Positions 1 through 10,689 of a stretch of 64,000 nucleotides of DNA are shown piece by piece. A model generated the notes under the pieces. It was not told where the DNA came from, searched no databases, and was given only the letters and a program-made list of their open reading frames with translations. Position numbers and translations under genes: made by a program. Numbering within the stretch: position 1 is the stretch's first letter; every line of letters starts with the position of its first letter. The DNA comes from Taudactylus pleione (Eukaryota > Chordata > Amphibia > Anura > Myobatrachidae): assembly GCA_031769625.1 (NCBI GenBank), contig JAUIMM010000211.1, positions 9,939,001 to 10,003,000 on the forward strand. The letters are read 5' to 3'.

Positions 1-382
1 TCTTAATCTTTCTAACACTTTCTTCCTTCTCATCTATGTCCGTTATCAGCACTTGATTTTATTATATAGATTATCCATAGCATTACCTTTTTTCTTTTCA
101 TCTTTTCTATTATACTTTTTGAGACGTCATCGCCTTTTCTCCTCTACAGAGTGTATATTTTTTAAGTGGCCTGTGCATCCCTGTGCACTTTTTTCCTTTT
201 TCCTGTACTGTTATACATGTTCCATCGTGAGGCAGTGTGTGATGAGTAAGTAAGGTAAATAGCAGAAGTGTTTGGATACTGCAGCTGTGTATTATGCCGG
301 AACTCTCCGTTGCGGTTTTTAGTAAACATATTTCACATATGCTAATATGGACACTGACGCCATCAAACTCAACATTATCCCC
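1..382. other. Upstream flank, no gene seen
   Basis: A/T-rich sequence with only short chance reading frames. I see no exon signal, RNA gene or clear repeat. It lies upstream of the first coding SHISAL1 exon and would be intronic if the gene has a non-coding exon further upstream, as the splice acceptor at 1425-1426 suggests. Confidence 0.4.
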
Positions 383-1148
383 TGTCACGGCCAGGGTTTC
401 TCGGCATGGTGGTCACCGGGTATTACCTGTGAGGTCGTTATGGTGGGGGGGTCTCTGGCAGCGGTGCTGGTGTTTGGCGAGGGGCATTGGCTAGGCATGG
501 TTCTGTGCGTGCACATTGTCACTAGGCCTGGTGTGGTCTGGCGGTGTTTCCGTCCCATTGGCATGGGCACCGCCATCTTGCCTGCGGCCATGTGATTCCA
601 GCTGTCCAATCCTGGTAGGTCATGTGCTCATTCCAGCCAGTCACAGCGCGGCACTGAGTATTTAGGAAGGTCCAGAGCCTTCCTTCCTTTGCTAGTGCAA
701 CGTGTTTCTCAGCTGCGGCTAAGAGAGAGTACCTATGCCTTACCTGCCTGCTTGAAAGCGCTACTAGCCTGAACCTTGCCTGCTCCAACCTGCTGGACTT
801 ACCCTGCACCCTCCATTTACCTTCTCACCTGCCTAAGTACCTGAACCTGCTGTTTCCCTGCACCTTGCCTCATTTCACCCCCAGCTGGACTTCATTACCT
901 CTGCCTGCATTTGTTACAGCTCACCATACCTGTATACTGGACTATTCCTGCCTGTCACTATCTGGACATTCTCCTATTAACCCCACTACAGTTATCAAGT
1001 GCACTTTAGTGCTATACCTGGACTTTTTTCATTTGCCATTCCCATGTCTTCTAAGCCACTTATTAAAAACTCCACTTTTTCATTTAAGTCTGCTTCTGTG
1101 TCTGCTCCTATCACCACCCCGGGTCCACAACAAAATCAGAACCTCACA
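383..1148 (+). mobile_element. Probable solo LTR (Gypsy-type)
   Basis: The segment starts TGTCACGG and ends CCTCACA, so it has TG...CA ends. It is flanked by CCCC on the left (379-382) and CCCC on the right (from 1149), which fits a 4-bp target duplication, although a run of C is weak evidence. The interior is non-coding, C/T-rich in its second half and contains a 'GGCACCGCCAT' stretch like that in the LTR ending at 7695. No internal retroelement genes follow, so a solo LTR is the simplest reading. The alternative is an unrelated C/T-rich repeat. Confidence 0.4.
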
Positions 1149-1426
1149 CCCCCATAATGTTAACTATTAAAATATAAACGTGGATGACATCTAGGTAGAT
1201 CTCGTACTTGCCAAATTAAGTGAGAGCATGGCAGTTTTAATTCATGTATACAAAAGCATGAAACACGTTAGTGATTGAACCATGGTATATAAGGGCACAG
1301 TAAGCTTCAAAATTGTATCTGTCTTGATGGTTCAATAGAGTAAAAAACGTGAACTGGATTATTGTTGGTGGAAACATGTTGTACGTTGTGGAGATTACTG
1401 TTAATGTCTCTCCTGTTGCTTTCCAG

Positions 1427-1459
1427 GTGATTCTCTAGTGGACAGATGAGAAGAAAAGG
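1427..1459 (+). other. SHISAL1: 5' UTR part of SHISAL1 exon, with splice acceptor before it
   Basis: A pyrimidine-rich tract ending in TTTCCAG (AG at 1425-1426) precedes this 33-nt stretch, which leads directly to the ATG at 1460. This is the pattern of a 3' splice site, so the exon holding the start codon is probably not the first exon of the transcript. The non-coding first exon and promoter would lie upstream, possibly outside the window. Confidence 0.55.
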
Positions 1460-1526
1460 ATGACTAGCTGGGCCAACCACTTTCTCAACGTTCTCATCTT
1501 CCTTCCCTTGGTGGTGTCTGCAAAAG
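1460..1526 (+). CDS. SHISAL1: SHISAL1 coding exon 1 (start codon and signal peptide)
   Basis: The exon encodes residues 1-22 of shisa-like protein 1 plus the first base of codon 23, ending at a strong donor (AAG|GTAAAT, GT at 1527-1528). The start MTSWANHFLNVL closely matches the vertebrate SHISAL1 start, which also begins MTS and has an LNVL core. Residues 7-20 are hydrophobic (FLNVLIFLPLVV) and form a signal peptide, so the protein should enter the secretory pathway. The phase (one base left over) matches exon 2 exactly: G joined to CC restores an alanine codon. The exon is too short to stand out as an ORF and is recognised through homology, splice signals and phase. The joined coding sequence of the three exons is 570 nt, 190 residues, close to the roughly 199 residues I recall for the mammalian protein. 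Confidence 0.85.
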
Positions 1527-1904
1527 GTAAATTTTCATCTGCATGATAATAAATATGAGTAACATTAGTAAAGTCTTCTAAACTACAGGAGTCATTTACA
1601 CAGCTGTGCGTCACCAACCACCAAGATTCGTCATTCCGGTTTCATCAGGGGTTTATAGAGTTTTTTTATTGAAGTCATGAAACGCGTCATAAATCATTAT
1701 AAGGAACAATGGATTCCCTTGTAAATCAATGGCGAGATTATACATTGAAATTGGAGAACCGTGGCCATTAAATAATCACTGATTCCCTCATTGACTTATA
1801 ATAAGAATATCATTTCATAAGGGTTGTCTATGGCAATAGAGTGCCCTTTATGTTAAGTCACGGAACTTTAGGTTGTATTTTAATATCAGTATAATGTAAA
1901 TGAT

Positions 1905-2120
1905 TACCCGGGCCGGGGCTTGTTGGAGGGGCCTAACGGGGGACTACAGTAGGTCAGCTGCCCCTTTAAAAAGTATTTTTTTAATTTGGGAGGGGGGGCA
2001 TGGACAGTGACTGCCTGGATTTTTAGCAGACTAAGAAAAAAATAATCTGCAAAATCGTTTTGCGGTATCATCAGAATCTGTGTGGCCTGGTCAGACCTGG
2101 GTGTGGTTTGGAGATCTGGG
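1905..2120 (+). repeat. Dispersed repeat, copy 1 of 2
   Basis: Starts ATTACCCGGGCCGGGGCTTG and contains GGCCTGGTCAGA with a following 'CTGGG' motif near 2086-2120. The same pair of landmarks occurs on the opposite strand at about 9120-9295. Both copies contain a G-run. No coding potential or terminal repeats were identified, so the class is unknown. Confidence 0.45.
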
Positions 2121-2149
2121 TGTAATGTGGACACATCGGGCTTGATTCT

Positions 2150-2560
2150 GAGTCACACGTATGGCGTTCGCAATTCCGTCCTCTTCCAGCTTTCGCAAAT
2201 CCTTGCAAACTCCCGCCTGTATTCATAGTCAGCCGCAACAATCCCCGCACCGCCATCAGCCTTATGCTTGTGCGAGCGGCCGTCCATCGCTATAGTCAGC
2301 GTTTGCACCAGCCCCATCCTTGGCACATGGGGTCCTAATGAAATCGGATGGATCCCTGCATGCACTGAGCTCAGAATAGGACGCAATTCTGTTACCACGG
2401 CCTCGTCATATTTACCTGTGTGTTTGGAGATTTTTTTATTACATTGATCGAAGTGCGTCTGGTATTGCGCTTTTCTGTAATAGAGCCCCTGCGTCTCCAG
2501 GACCTGAGATAGAGGGAAGGAAAGATGGTGCACACATAAAAGAGGAAGCACTTACAAATG
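2150..2560. other. GC-richer non-coding segment of unknown class
   Basis: The segment is richer in G+C and CpG than its surroundings and has a 132-residue minus-strand reading frame with no recognisable domain. It is probably another repeat. I found no terminal repeats or second copy in the window. Confidence 0.25.
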
Positions 2561-3276
2561 CACCCGCTTCACTCCCATATCTCGCTGAAAAAAAATCGCG
2601 TCCCACAAAATGAAATCAAAGTTATGCATTTCTCAAATCTGCATTAGCAGGGAACCTGCAGTAAGTGGCGGTATAAAGACCGACAGGGCAAGCCTGCACA
2701 TGACGCCATAAAATTCCAGTGGTTTCTTCAGGAGTATGGCGCCGGCACCATTTTTCTGGAGATATCTAGCTTACGCAAGAAGACTCTGGCACAATCCAAG
2801 GGGAGGGCGCGATACGTAGAGTGCACAAGCGTCCTTCCTCTTCTTTGATAATACGCCCCTCCATGTATGTATATATTTCTGTACGTTGTTCCACTGGTGC
2901 ACACAGCAATTTACAATTGACAAGAACACAGTAATGTACGATGGTGCACTGACCTCAGGGGAAAGTGTTGCGTGCACGGTGAAACTCCCTCCTGCCACTT
3001 AGCAGAATCTTTGAACCCTTGCAGCTTAGGAGAATCTCAGCCATGCCTGGTCCTGTAACTCCTGGGATATAAATGTACTGTATACTGCTCCAGGTAAAGT
3101 TTGACAATGCAGCTTGTCCAATTAATCGTGTTCTAAATCTCTGTAGCAGTTTACATCCAACCTTGGTTGTCAGCCTTGGAGAATAGCGAGACTGTAGGAT
3201 TCGGAGGGAGGGTGTTTCTCACAAACAAGGCCCTGAATTCCCAAGGTCATGCTAGATTGGTTTAGATGTTTATGTG

Positions 3277-3280
3277 TATG

Positions 3281-3311
<31 letters not shown>
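3277..3311. repeat. (TA)n microsatellite
   Basis: Alternating TATG/TATA dinucleotide run inside intron 1. It has no coding meaning. Confidence 0.9.
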
Positions 3312-3735
3312 TAGTATCCTGTGTCGTGCTGGGTTGCATGCAATTCGGAATGCGCCAGGACCCCCCCTCTGCAACTTTATTGCAAACTGCACACGCATCA
3401 CGACCCTCACCGGCAATTTAGAGCAATTACAACAGGCTCTGGGCCAACCAGATCTTGGCCGATGTCACATAGGCCTGAATGGGTGTTACCGGCTGGCGTT
3501 GGAGCGGTCTCACATGTCGAGGGTGTGTAGACAGAGATGCAGGCTATTCTGAACTGCGCAAATGCAGAGATCTGTTCATTTTCAGTCGGATCGATATAAT
3601 AGTGATGACTGCTACTCTCACAAGCGGAGGCTTGGCGGCGGGGCGATCGTTGTGAAATGGTCACCGAATACAGGCGGTTGTTCGTGGGAGATTTCGAATC
3701 TCTAGGCGCAGCCGGAATTGTGATGGCGTTATGTG

Positions 3736-3790
3736 CAACCAGGGCCGGTGCAAGGTTTCTCGGCACCCTAGGGAAAACTTCAGCCCACTC
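3736..3790 (+). repeat. Fragment of hAT-like terminus
   Basis: CAGGGCCGGTGCAAGG followed by a 'CGGCACCCTAGG' block resembles the end of hAT-type elements that begin CAGGG. No matching second end or target duplication was found, so this is a fragment at best. Confidence 0.3.
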
Positions 3791-4134
3791 GTCCAAAAGG
3801 GTGGGAGCCACCGCTGCATGAGTGAGTAAGTGGTGCCCTACTGAGCAGTTAGCATACTAGATGGGCTGAGTTGGCCTTCTTGTCACTTGTTGGACCCACT
3901 TCCAGGTGACATGGGGTTCTTTGAGTGTCTAAAAAAGAACCATGCAAGGCCCCTTTACAGATGAGATCCAAGTTCTGGTTTCTGTAACACTGTAATGCAC
4001 GTACAGAAACATCTTTTATTTTTATTTTCAACAGTCTCGCAGGTTTGTTTTGTTTTTTTTATACCTTTTTTTATACCTTTTGTTTTTATACCTTTTTGTT
4101 TTTTATACCTTTGGAAAACTTATCCGCCATAAGC

Positions 4135-4408
4135 TCCATACACACGGAGTGATCAGACAACGATAAAGATATCGTTGTCAGATCGTCCTGCATGTGCTGG
4201 ATTTCTGATATCGAACATCCCGATCGCGGGTCCCTATAGTAACCAGGCTAACGTGGTCGATATCGACCAGGTTGGTCTGCATGCACGGGCGATGGTCGAT
4301 TTCGATATCGACTGTCGTTTGGGGGTTGGAAGGGCCCAAAAACAGGACGATATGAACGATAACGATATGATCAATATCGTTCTGTTTAATCATACCGTGT
4401 GTACGCAT
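4135..4408. mobile_element. Foldback MITE with CCATACACACGG termini
   Basis: The left end CTCCATACACACGG is matched by CCGTGTGTACG on the right (about 4395-4405), and the interior is rich in short palindromes such as GATATCG. The two overlapping reading frames on opposite strands (79 and 77 residues) are a consequence of the inverted symmetry and are not genes. Target duplications were not resolved. Confidence 0.6.
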
Positions 4409-4984
4409 CAATAAACTGTTTGCAGAAGCCCCGAGTCATGAAACTTGTCGAAAATAACCAAAGATGCTGCATAAAACATTGGAAGTTAATGTAGTATTAT
4501 GAAGTCATATTGTATCACAAGCCTCCCATCGGAGATTTCCGTAGATAAAGAGTGGTGACCTCAGCGCGATAATAGCAGGGCACTGAGGTATGGTTTCCAT
4601 GAAAAAAGTAAAGAGGAGCAGGGCTATATGTAGGTTAATGTCTTATTAAGTCATACAGATGAATTATTCTCTTTCTCTCTTGTGTGAATCCTATTATTGG
4701 GCGACTCGTAATTAAAATAAAAACGATTCTCCTTTCTCACTGCTGAAAATTAATTCAGTGGCCGCTGAAGGCTTCATCCATTTCCCTTTTGGATAATACG
4801 GGCGCCGAGTAGATGAAAAAACGAGACGTGTCAGAAAATATTCAGAAACATAGAGAGCGTGTTCCTTCCGATAGTAAAATGATTTTCTTCTTTTGTCCTT
4901 TTCCTTAGGAAGAACTGGCAAAAAATTACTCCTTTTTTTTTTAGGCTTTCGTTTCATTTTTATAGCAAAATTGTCACGCTGGGA

Positions 4985-7695
4985 GGCGGTTTTCTGAAAG
5001 CTGAGGCCTGAGGCTGCGGGAGGAAACAGAGGCGAGGGGCCTGAATGTATGACCTCCGCATCCACGGGTCTTGGTCGTTGGCGAGACCTAGTCAAAGGTG
5101 CGGAATCTAACCCACGAGATGGTGTTCGCCAGTGACCCCACCAATCGGGATATGGGCTTGAGCTGCACCTCGTAAGCAGGTCGCGGTCCTTTGACTAGGT
5201 GACCAAAGCCCGCGGGAAAAAGGAGAGACGAACACTCGTGGCCCAAAGGGTCTGTGCCGGTAAGGGGTACTTGAGGTACAAGGAAGTGTGCACTGTGGGC
5301 ACACTCTACCGGGTTGCCGGTTAGAAAGAGTGCACCACGGTGCAATACTGTAACACGTAGGTAGGGACCACAGAGTCCAGTAACGAGGTGGGTAGTGGTA
5401 CTGGAGCCAGCCAGAGATTATGACGCTGGAGAGGTGGGTACGTATAACTACACTCAGGCTGTGATGGTAAAGCACTGGTGAAATGGATAGTATACTGCAC
5501 ACAGGCGGTGGTGGTAACGCACTGGTGGAATGGAAGGTATAGCTGCACACAGGCTGAGGTGGTAAAGCACTGATGAGATGAATGATATAGCTGCACACAG
5601 GCTGAGATGGTAAAGCACTGATGAGACGAATGATACAGCTGTACACTGGCTGAGATGGTAAAGCACTGATGAGATGAATGATACAGCTGTACACAGGCTG
5701 AGGTGGTAAAGCACTGATGAGATGAATAATATAGCTGCACACAGGCTGAGATAGTAAAGCACTGATGAGATGAATGATACAGCTGTACACAGGCTGAGGT
5801 GGTAAAGCACTGGTGAGATGGACGATATAGCTGCACACAGGCTGAGATGGTAAAGCACTGATGAGATGAATAATATAGCTGCACACAGGCTGAGATGGTA
5901 AAGCACTGATGAGATGAATGATACAGCTGTACACAGGCTGAGGTGGTAAAGCACTGATGAGATGAATAATATAGCTGCACACAGGCTGAGATGGTAAAGC
6001 ACTGATGAGATGAATGATACAGCTGCACACAGGCTGAGGTGGTAAAGCACTGATGAGATGAATGATACAGCTGCACACAGGCTGAGGTGGTAAAGCACTG
6101 GTGAGATGAATGATATAGCTGCACACAGGCTGAGGTGGTAAAGCACTGGTGAGATGAATGATATAGCTGCTCACAGGCTGAGATGGTAAAGCACTGATGA
6201 GATGAATGATATAGCTGCACACAGGCTGAGGTGGTAAAGCACTGATGAGATGAATGATATAGCTGCTCACAGGCTGAGATGGTAAAGCACTGATGAGATG
6301 AATGATATAGCTGCACACAGGCTGAGGTGGTAAAGCACTGATGAGATGAATGATATAGCTGCTCACAGGCTGAGGTGGTAAAGCACTGATGAGATGAATG
6401 ATAGAGCTGTACACAGGCTGAGGTGGTAAAGCACTGGTGAGATTAATGATATAGCTGCACACAGGCTGAGATGGTAAAGCACTGATGAGATGAATGATAG
6501 AGCTGTACACAGGCTGAGGTGGTAAAGCACTGGTGAGATGAATGATATAGCTGCACACAGGCTGAGATGGTAAAGCACTGATGAGATGAATGATATAGCT
6601 GCTCACAGGCTGAGGTGGTAAAGCACTGATGAGATGAATGATATAGCTGCACACAGGCTGAGATGGTAAAGCACTGATGAGATGAATGATATAGCTGCAC
6701 ACAGGCTGAGATGGTAAAGCACTGATGAGATGGACGATATAGCTGCACATTGGCTGAGATGGTAAAGCACTGGTGAGATGGAAGGTATAGCTGCACACTG
6801 GCTGAGATGGTAAAGCACTGATGAGATGGACGATATAGCTGCACACTGGCTGAGATGGTAAAGCACTGGTGAGATGGACGATATAGCTGCACACAGGCTG
6901 AGATGGTAAAGCACTGGTGAGATAGACGATATAGCTGCACACAGGCTGAGATGGTAAAGCACTGATGAGATGGACGATATAGCTGCACACTGGCTGAGAT
7001 GGTAAAGCACTGGTGAGATAGACGATATAGCTGCACACAGGCTGAGATGGTAAAGCACTGGTGAGATGGACGATATAGCTGCACACTGGCTGAGATGGTA
7101 AAGCACTGGTGAGATAGACGATATAGCTGCACACAGGCTGAGATGGTAAAGCACTGGTGAGATGGAAGGTATAGCTGCACACTGGCTGAGATGGTAAAGC
7201 ACTGGTGAGATGAATGATATAGCTGCACACAGGCTGAGGTGGTAAAGCACTGATGAGACGAATGGTATAGCTGCACACAGGCTGAGGTGGTAAAGCACTG
7301 GTGAGATGAATGATATAGCTGCACACAGGAATAGATCACTGGAAGCAAGGGAACCTGGAACGAGAGACCACTAGTAACACTAGCAGCGACAATTGTTCAG
7401 GCAACTACCTGATACACAGGAGCCGGATATATACCCCTGGAAGCCCACTGATTGGTCCACAGCGTCAGCTGACCGGCCAGACTGTCAGGGAAGGAAGGAT
7501 AGTTAGAGAAGGAAGTGTCATGGCGGTGCCCATGACAGGAACTCCGATCCCCGCGCACCAGGCCACCCGAGACACCAGAATCAGGAAGAATGCTCAGCAC
7601 CTCCACGTCGCCGCACCAGCCGTCCGATTGCCCGGGAAGTCAGAGGAAGCCGGCGGGACGGTAAGGGATGGCCGATCCCCGGCTGAACTCTGACA
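4985..7695 (-). mobile_element. Gypsy-type LTR and leader, carrying an expanded minisatellite
   Basis: Read on the minus strand, the element starts TGTCAGAGTTCAGCC at 7695, passes promoter-like sequence (TATATAT near 7425), then a long 48-bp tandem array, and then a block at about 5220-5040. That block is shared with the plus-strand sequence at about 11090-11280: a GAACACC motif, a GGTTAGA(T/C)TCCGC motif and an 'AGGTCTCG(C/T)CAAC' stretch. These shared parts suggest two copies of one LTR lineage with its adjacent leader. No gag or pol reading frame follows. The Gypsy assignment is inference from general architecture. Confidence 0.5.
5447..7330. repeat. 48-bp minisatellite, about 39 units
   Basis: The unit contains GCTGCACACAGGCTGAG, then TGGTAAAGCACTG, then ATGAGATGAATGATATA, a 48-bp period. 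Because 48 is divisible by three and the minus-strand unit has no stop in any frame, three long minus-strand reading frames (739, 331 and 301 residues) run through it with a 16-residue period. They are not evidence of coding. Neighbouring units often alternate between two variants, so a 96-bp higher-order period is visible in several sub-blocks. Confidence 0.95.
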
Positions 7696-7827
7696 AAAAT
7701 GCTAACAGCAATTATTGGCCCATTCTAATTATCATATCCAAGTCCCCTCCCCCCCCATCTCCCCAATGAGTGGCAGCTGTTATTCAGACTGGCATACTAA
7801 TCAGCCGCTAGGATTTGCATAAGGGAA

Positions 7828-8016
7828 AAGGGGTCTATTTACTAAGCAGTGTTAGGAGACAGTGAAAAGTGATAAGGTGCCAGCCAATCAGCTCCCAACT
7901 GTCATCTCACAGGCTGTGTTTGAAAAATGACAGTTGGGAGCTGATTGGCTGGCACCCTATCACTTTCTTATCGCTTTTCACTCTGTCTCCTAACACTGCT
8001 TAGTAAATAGACCCCT
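7828..8016. mobile_element. Foldback MITE (AAGGGGTCTATTTACTAAG ends), intact copy
   Basis: Nearly perfect inverted repeat of about 85 bp per arm around a short loop. Each arm contains TTACTAAGCAGTGTTAGGAG and the pair CCAATCAG / CTGATTGG. A second copy of the same element, interrupted twice, lies at 34351-38134. The target duplication is not clear. It is a non-autonomous element of unassigned superfamily. Confidence 0.75.
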
Positions 8017-8021
8017 TAGTC

Positions 8022-8160
8022 TCCTATAGAGTGTAAGCTTGCGAGCAGGGCCCTCTTACCGCTTTGTCAGTCTGTAAACACCAAGTCTTGATTAATTACT
8101 ATTTGTTTCTAGTTGTAAAGTGCAACGGAACATAATGGCGTTATATAAGTAACGGTTACT
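8022..8160 (+). repeat. Orphan L2-type LINE 3' tail
   Basis: Contains the block TGTAAGCTTGCGAGCAGGG followed by CCTCTTACC and a terminal GCAACGGAA...GCGTTATATAA motif, which matches the 3' end of the L2 LINE at 17690-17822. Only the tail is present, so it is either a severely 5'-truncated LINE or a SINE sharing the LINE tail. Confidence 0.65.
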
Positions 8161-8267
8161 AGAGTTGTGGGTGAAGATATGCAAATTAATCCCCAACTTT
8201 ACCTTCTAGATAAGTATTCACCATAGGGGTAAATGTAGCAAATTTTTGAAAGAGTAGAAAAGTCACT

Positions 8268-8567
8268 GGGGCGATTCAATTCAACGTGAATTGACTAGCG
8301 CCGGGAATAAGCTCCCGGAGCTATTCAATTCAGTGCGCTGTATGGCCGGTTCTCTCGCCTAAACAAGGGTGTGCCAGGCGTGCTGCTGTTAGCACCGCAC
8401 TAAGCAGAAAAACAGCTGCGTACCCGGCACTTTGGTCGGATTTCTCCTCGCATCCCCAGGGGGGTGTGGGAAGAAATCCTTAGCCCGCCCAAACAGCGCG
8501 GCGTATTGAATAGCTTCAGGAGCGCCCTCCCACGGCTATTCAACATCGCACTGAATTGAATTCCCCC
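8268..8567. mobile_element. MITE with GGGGCGATTCAATTCA termini and 3-bp target duplication
   Basis: Left end GGGGCGATTCAATTCA and right end TGAATTGAATTCCCCC are inverted repeats, flanked on both sides by ACT (8265-8267 and 8568-8570). A 3-bp duplication fits PIF/Harbinger-type integration. Length 300 bp. The internal 82-residue minus-strand reading frame is incidental. Confidence 0.65.
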
Positions 8568-8605
8568 ACTGATAGCAGTCTGCTTCAACCTAAAATGTAT
8601 TTGAT

Positions 8606-8700
8606 AAATGCTACAGCAAAGCTGATTGGTTGCTATGGGCAACATCACTGATCCTTTTTTCCACTCTTTAGAAGGCTCGATAAATCTCCCCCTTAAAATT
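8606..8700. repeat. Half of a CCAATCAG-type foldback MITE
   Basis: GCTGATTGGTTGCTATGGGC followed by AACATCA and a downstream 'CTCTTTAGAAGG' matches one arm of the foldbacks near 30600 and 41440. The other arm is absent. Confidence 0.5.
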
Positions 8701-9099
8701 ACAGCCAGTGGCGGCTCCTACCTTTTTTTATTTAGTGGGGCTGTCCAAGGCTTCAGCTCTGGTCGCACCTTGGTGGTTGGTCCGGGCACTGGGCAGACCA
8801 CCTGCACTATACACTATGCAGGCGCCTACCAATCACTATTTGCGCATCCGCTCTAAAACAGCTTCTAGGGACTGCATAGTCTGTAGCCCCTAGAAGCATT
8901 GTAAGGATGGAAGCTCTAAGTGCTAATCGCACTCCTGTGTGACATTAGCAAAGAGAGCTTCCAATGACAAGCCACTCACTGCCACTCCTAGTCCAGCAAT
9001 CCTCGTAGGCACTAGTACCCACCTGGGGGGGGACCAAGGCTCAGTGGGGAAGTTGGAGGATTTTACGGGGGGGGGGGGGAATGTGGTTACAGCCCTGCT

Positions 9100-9300
9100 G
9101 TATGGGTCCATGTACCAAAGGACGTTGAGATCTGGCCCAGGCCTGGGAACTGGGAGGCCTGGTCAGATCTGGGAGGCGTGGCCACACCCCCTCCCCCCCA
9201 CAATAAAATGTGCTGTGCCACAAGCTGCAAAGGGTGATATTTGTCCTCCTCAGTGGCTGACCCGGGCCCCTCCGACAAGCCCAGGCCTGGGTAATCAGTA
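9100..9300 (-). repeat. Dispersed repeat, copy 2 of 2 (inverted relative to 1905)
   Basis: The minus strand of 9260-9300 reads ATTACCCAGGCCTGGGCTTG, matching the start of the repeat at 1905. GGCCTGGTCAGATCTGGGAG is also present. Reading frames of 81-120 residues overlap here on both strands but have no recognisable domain. An upstream run of 13 G (9067-9079) is part of the same region. Confidence 0.4.
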
Positions 9301-10689
9301 ACCACCCCACCCAACATCAGCAATCCTTGCATGTGCCCAATTTGAATATAGCTGTCTCAAGCTCATTAGAGCTTATCAGTGCAAGATATCTAACAATATC
9401 TAATGCCTTTTATTGTGCCCCATTGAGTAGCTATAAGAATCCATTTACCTATCCACAGTTTCTTTTATGTGAGAAGTAAATACCATTAATTTAGTCTTCT
9501 TGAGGCAATGCTATTGTACGACAAGGGCATGTGAATACTACCGTCTGATTCAGGCTATTACTGTGTCCTATTGAGAGATAAGTCTCCAGCAGACATTCTC
9601 CAAGGTTACGTGCATCAGTTGTTTATATGCCATATGTAATGGGTTTTAAGATCTCTTGACATGAAGGTTAATCCTTTAAGGCAAAGAGGACATTTTCACA
9701 GGAGAGGTACTTGACTAGAAAACGACATCCTGTCATTATGTTGTCACTGATGTCCACCCACTGTGAAAACGCATGCTAAAGGTTGTATCATAGAAAACGT
9801 GTCTGAAATCTGACTTACGTGGTGCAGCCTTACATACCGTGAGATAACGCACAGGCTCGCTTGCACATCTCATAGGTATAACTGTATTAGATTTAGCTAA
9901 AGTTGTGTTTCCACAAGATTCCTTGGTTTTTTGTTGTTGTTGCAGGAACAGACCTATAAACCTGTAACATCCAGATGCCCAAAGCTCTTCTTTTGCAGAT
10001 GCCATTGTTGGAATTTGCTTATTGGTGGCACGGATGTCGGAACAATTTTATGTTGGGGGGGGCAACATAAAATCGTCCTGGCGCCCGCCTCCCCTGCCTC
10101 ACTCTTACCTAGGCGCGCACACTGTGCAGCCAGGGACTCACTGTAGCAGTGGACGGTCAGGGTCTGTAATTTATAGCAATAGGCTGCACACGACCCCTGA
10201 CCGTACGGAGGAGGAGATGTAATGTGCAGTGTTTTAACTTAGAGATTGCATATTACACTTCTTCTCCCATGCGGTGCAGGGGCTGTGCAGCTTATTACTG
10301 TAAAGCACAGCCCCTCACCGTCCATGGTGCCGCACCATTCAAATCTTTTGGGGGGGTGAGACCTGTCCCCTTGCTCCCCCCCCCCTCCCCCCAGTTCCAA
10401 CGCCCATGATTGGTGGTACACTAACTTATCCTTAGATCCACTGGACATTGTCTAGTTTCAACTGAACATTGTTGAATGCATTACAATTACATTTATTTGA
10501 GCAGAATATCCCAAACTTTTGAAACCAGAACAATACCCTAACATCGGATTTATCTAAAAATCCCTTTCTTCCTGATAACGGTCAATGGTTTGTAGACCTA
10601 GAGGTCCATTCATCATCACTTAATTTATACAAAAGCAGGTGAACATTAACATATTCACCTACTTTTGTAGAAATTAAGGATCGGTAATG

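Noticed and set aside
2153..2551. A 132-residue minus-strand frame
   Set aside because: No recognisable domain, and no splice or promoter context. It is probably a chance frame in a GC-richer repeat.
3407..3811. A 134-residue minus-strand frame
   Set aside because: No domain is recognised, and it overlaps a hAT-type repeat fragment.
4712..5095. A 127-residue basic minus-strand frame
   Set aside because: The Lys/Arg-rich part comes from A/T-rich simple sequence and it overlaps the LTR leader region. No homology is recognised.
5107..7326. A 739-residue minus-strand reading frame with a 16-residue repeat, plus two further long frames
   Set aside because: All three minus-strand frames are open because the 48-bp minisatellite unit contains no stop in any frame. 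There is no start context, domain or non-repeat homology.
8926..9332. Several overlapping frames of 62-120 residues on both strands
   Set aside because: They overlap in G/C-rich repeat sequence that recurs inverted at 1905-2120, and none has a domain.
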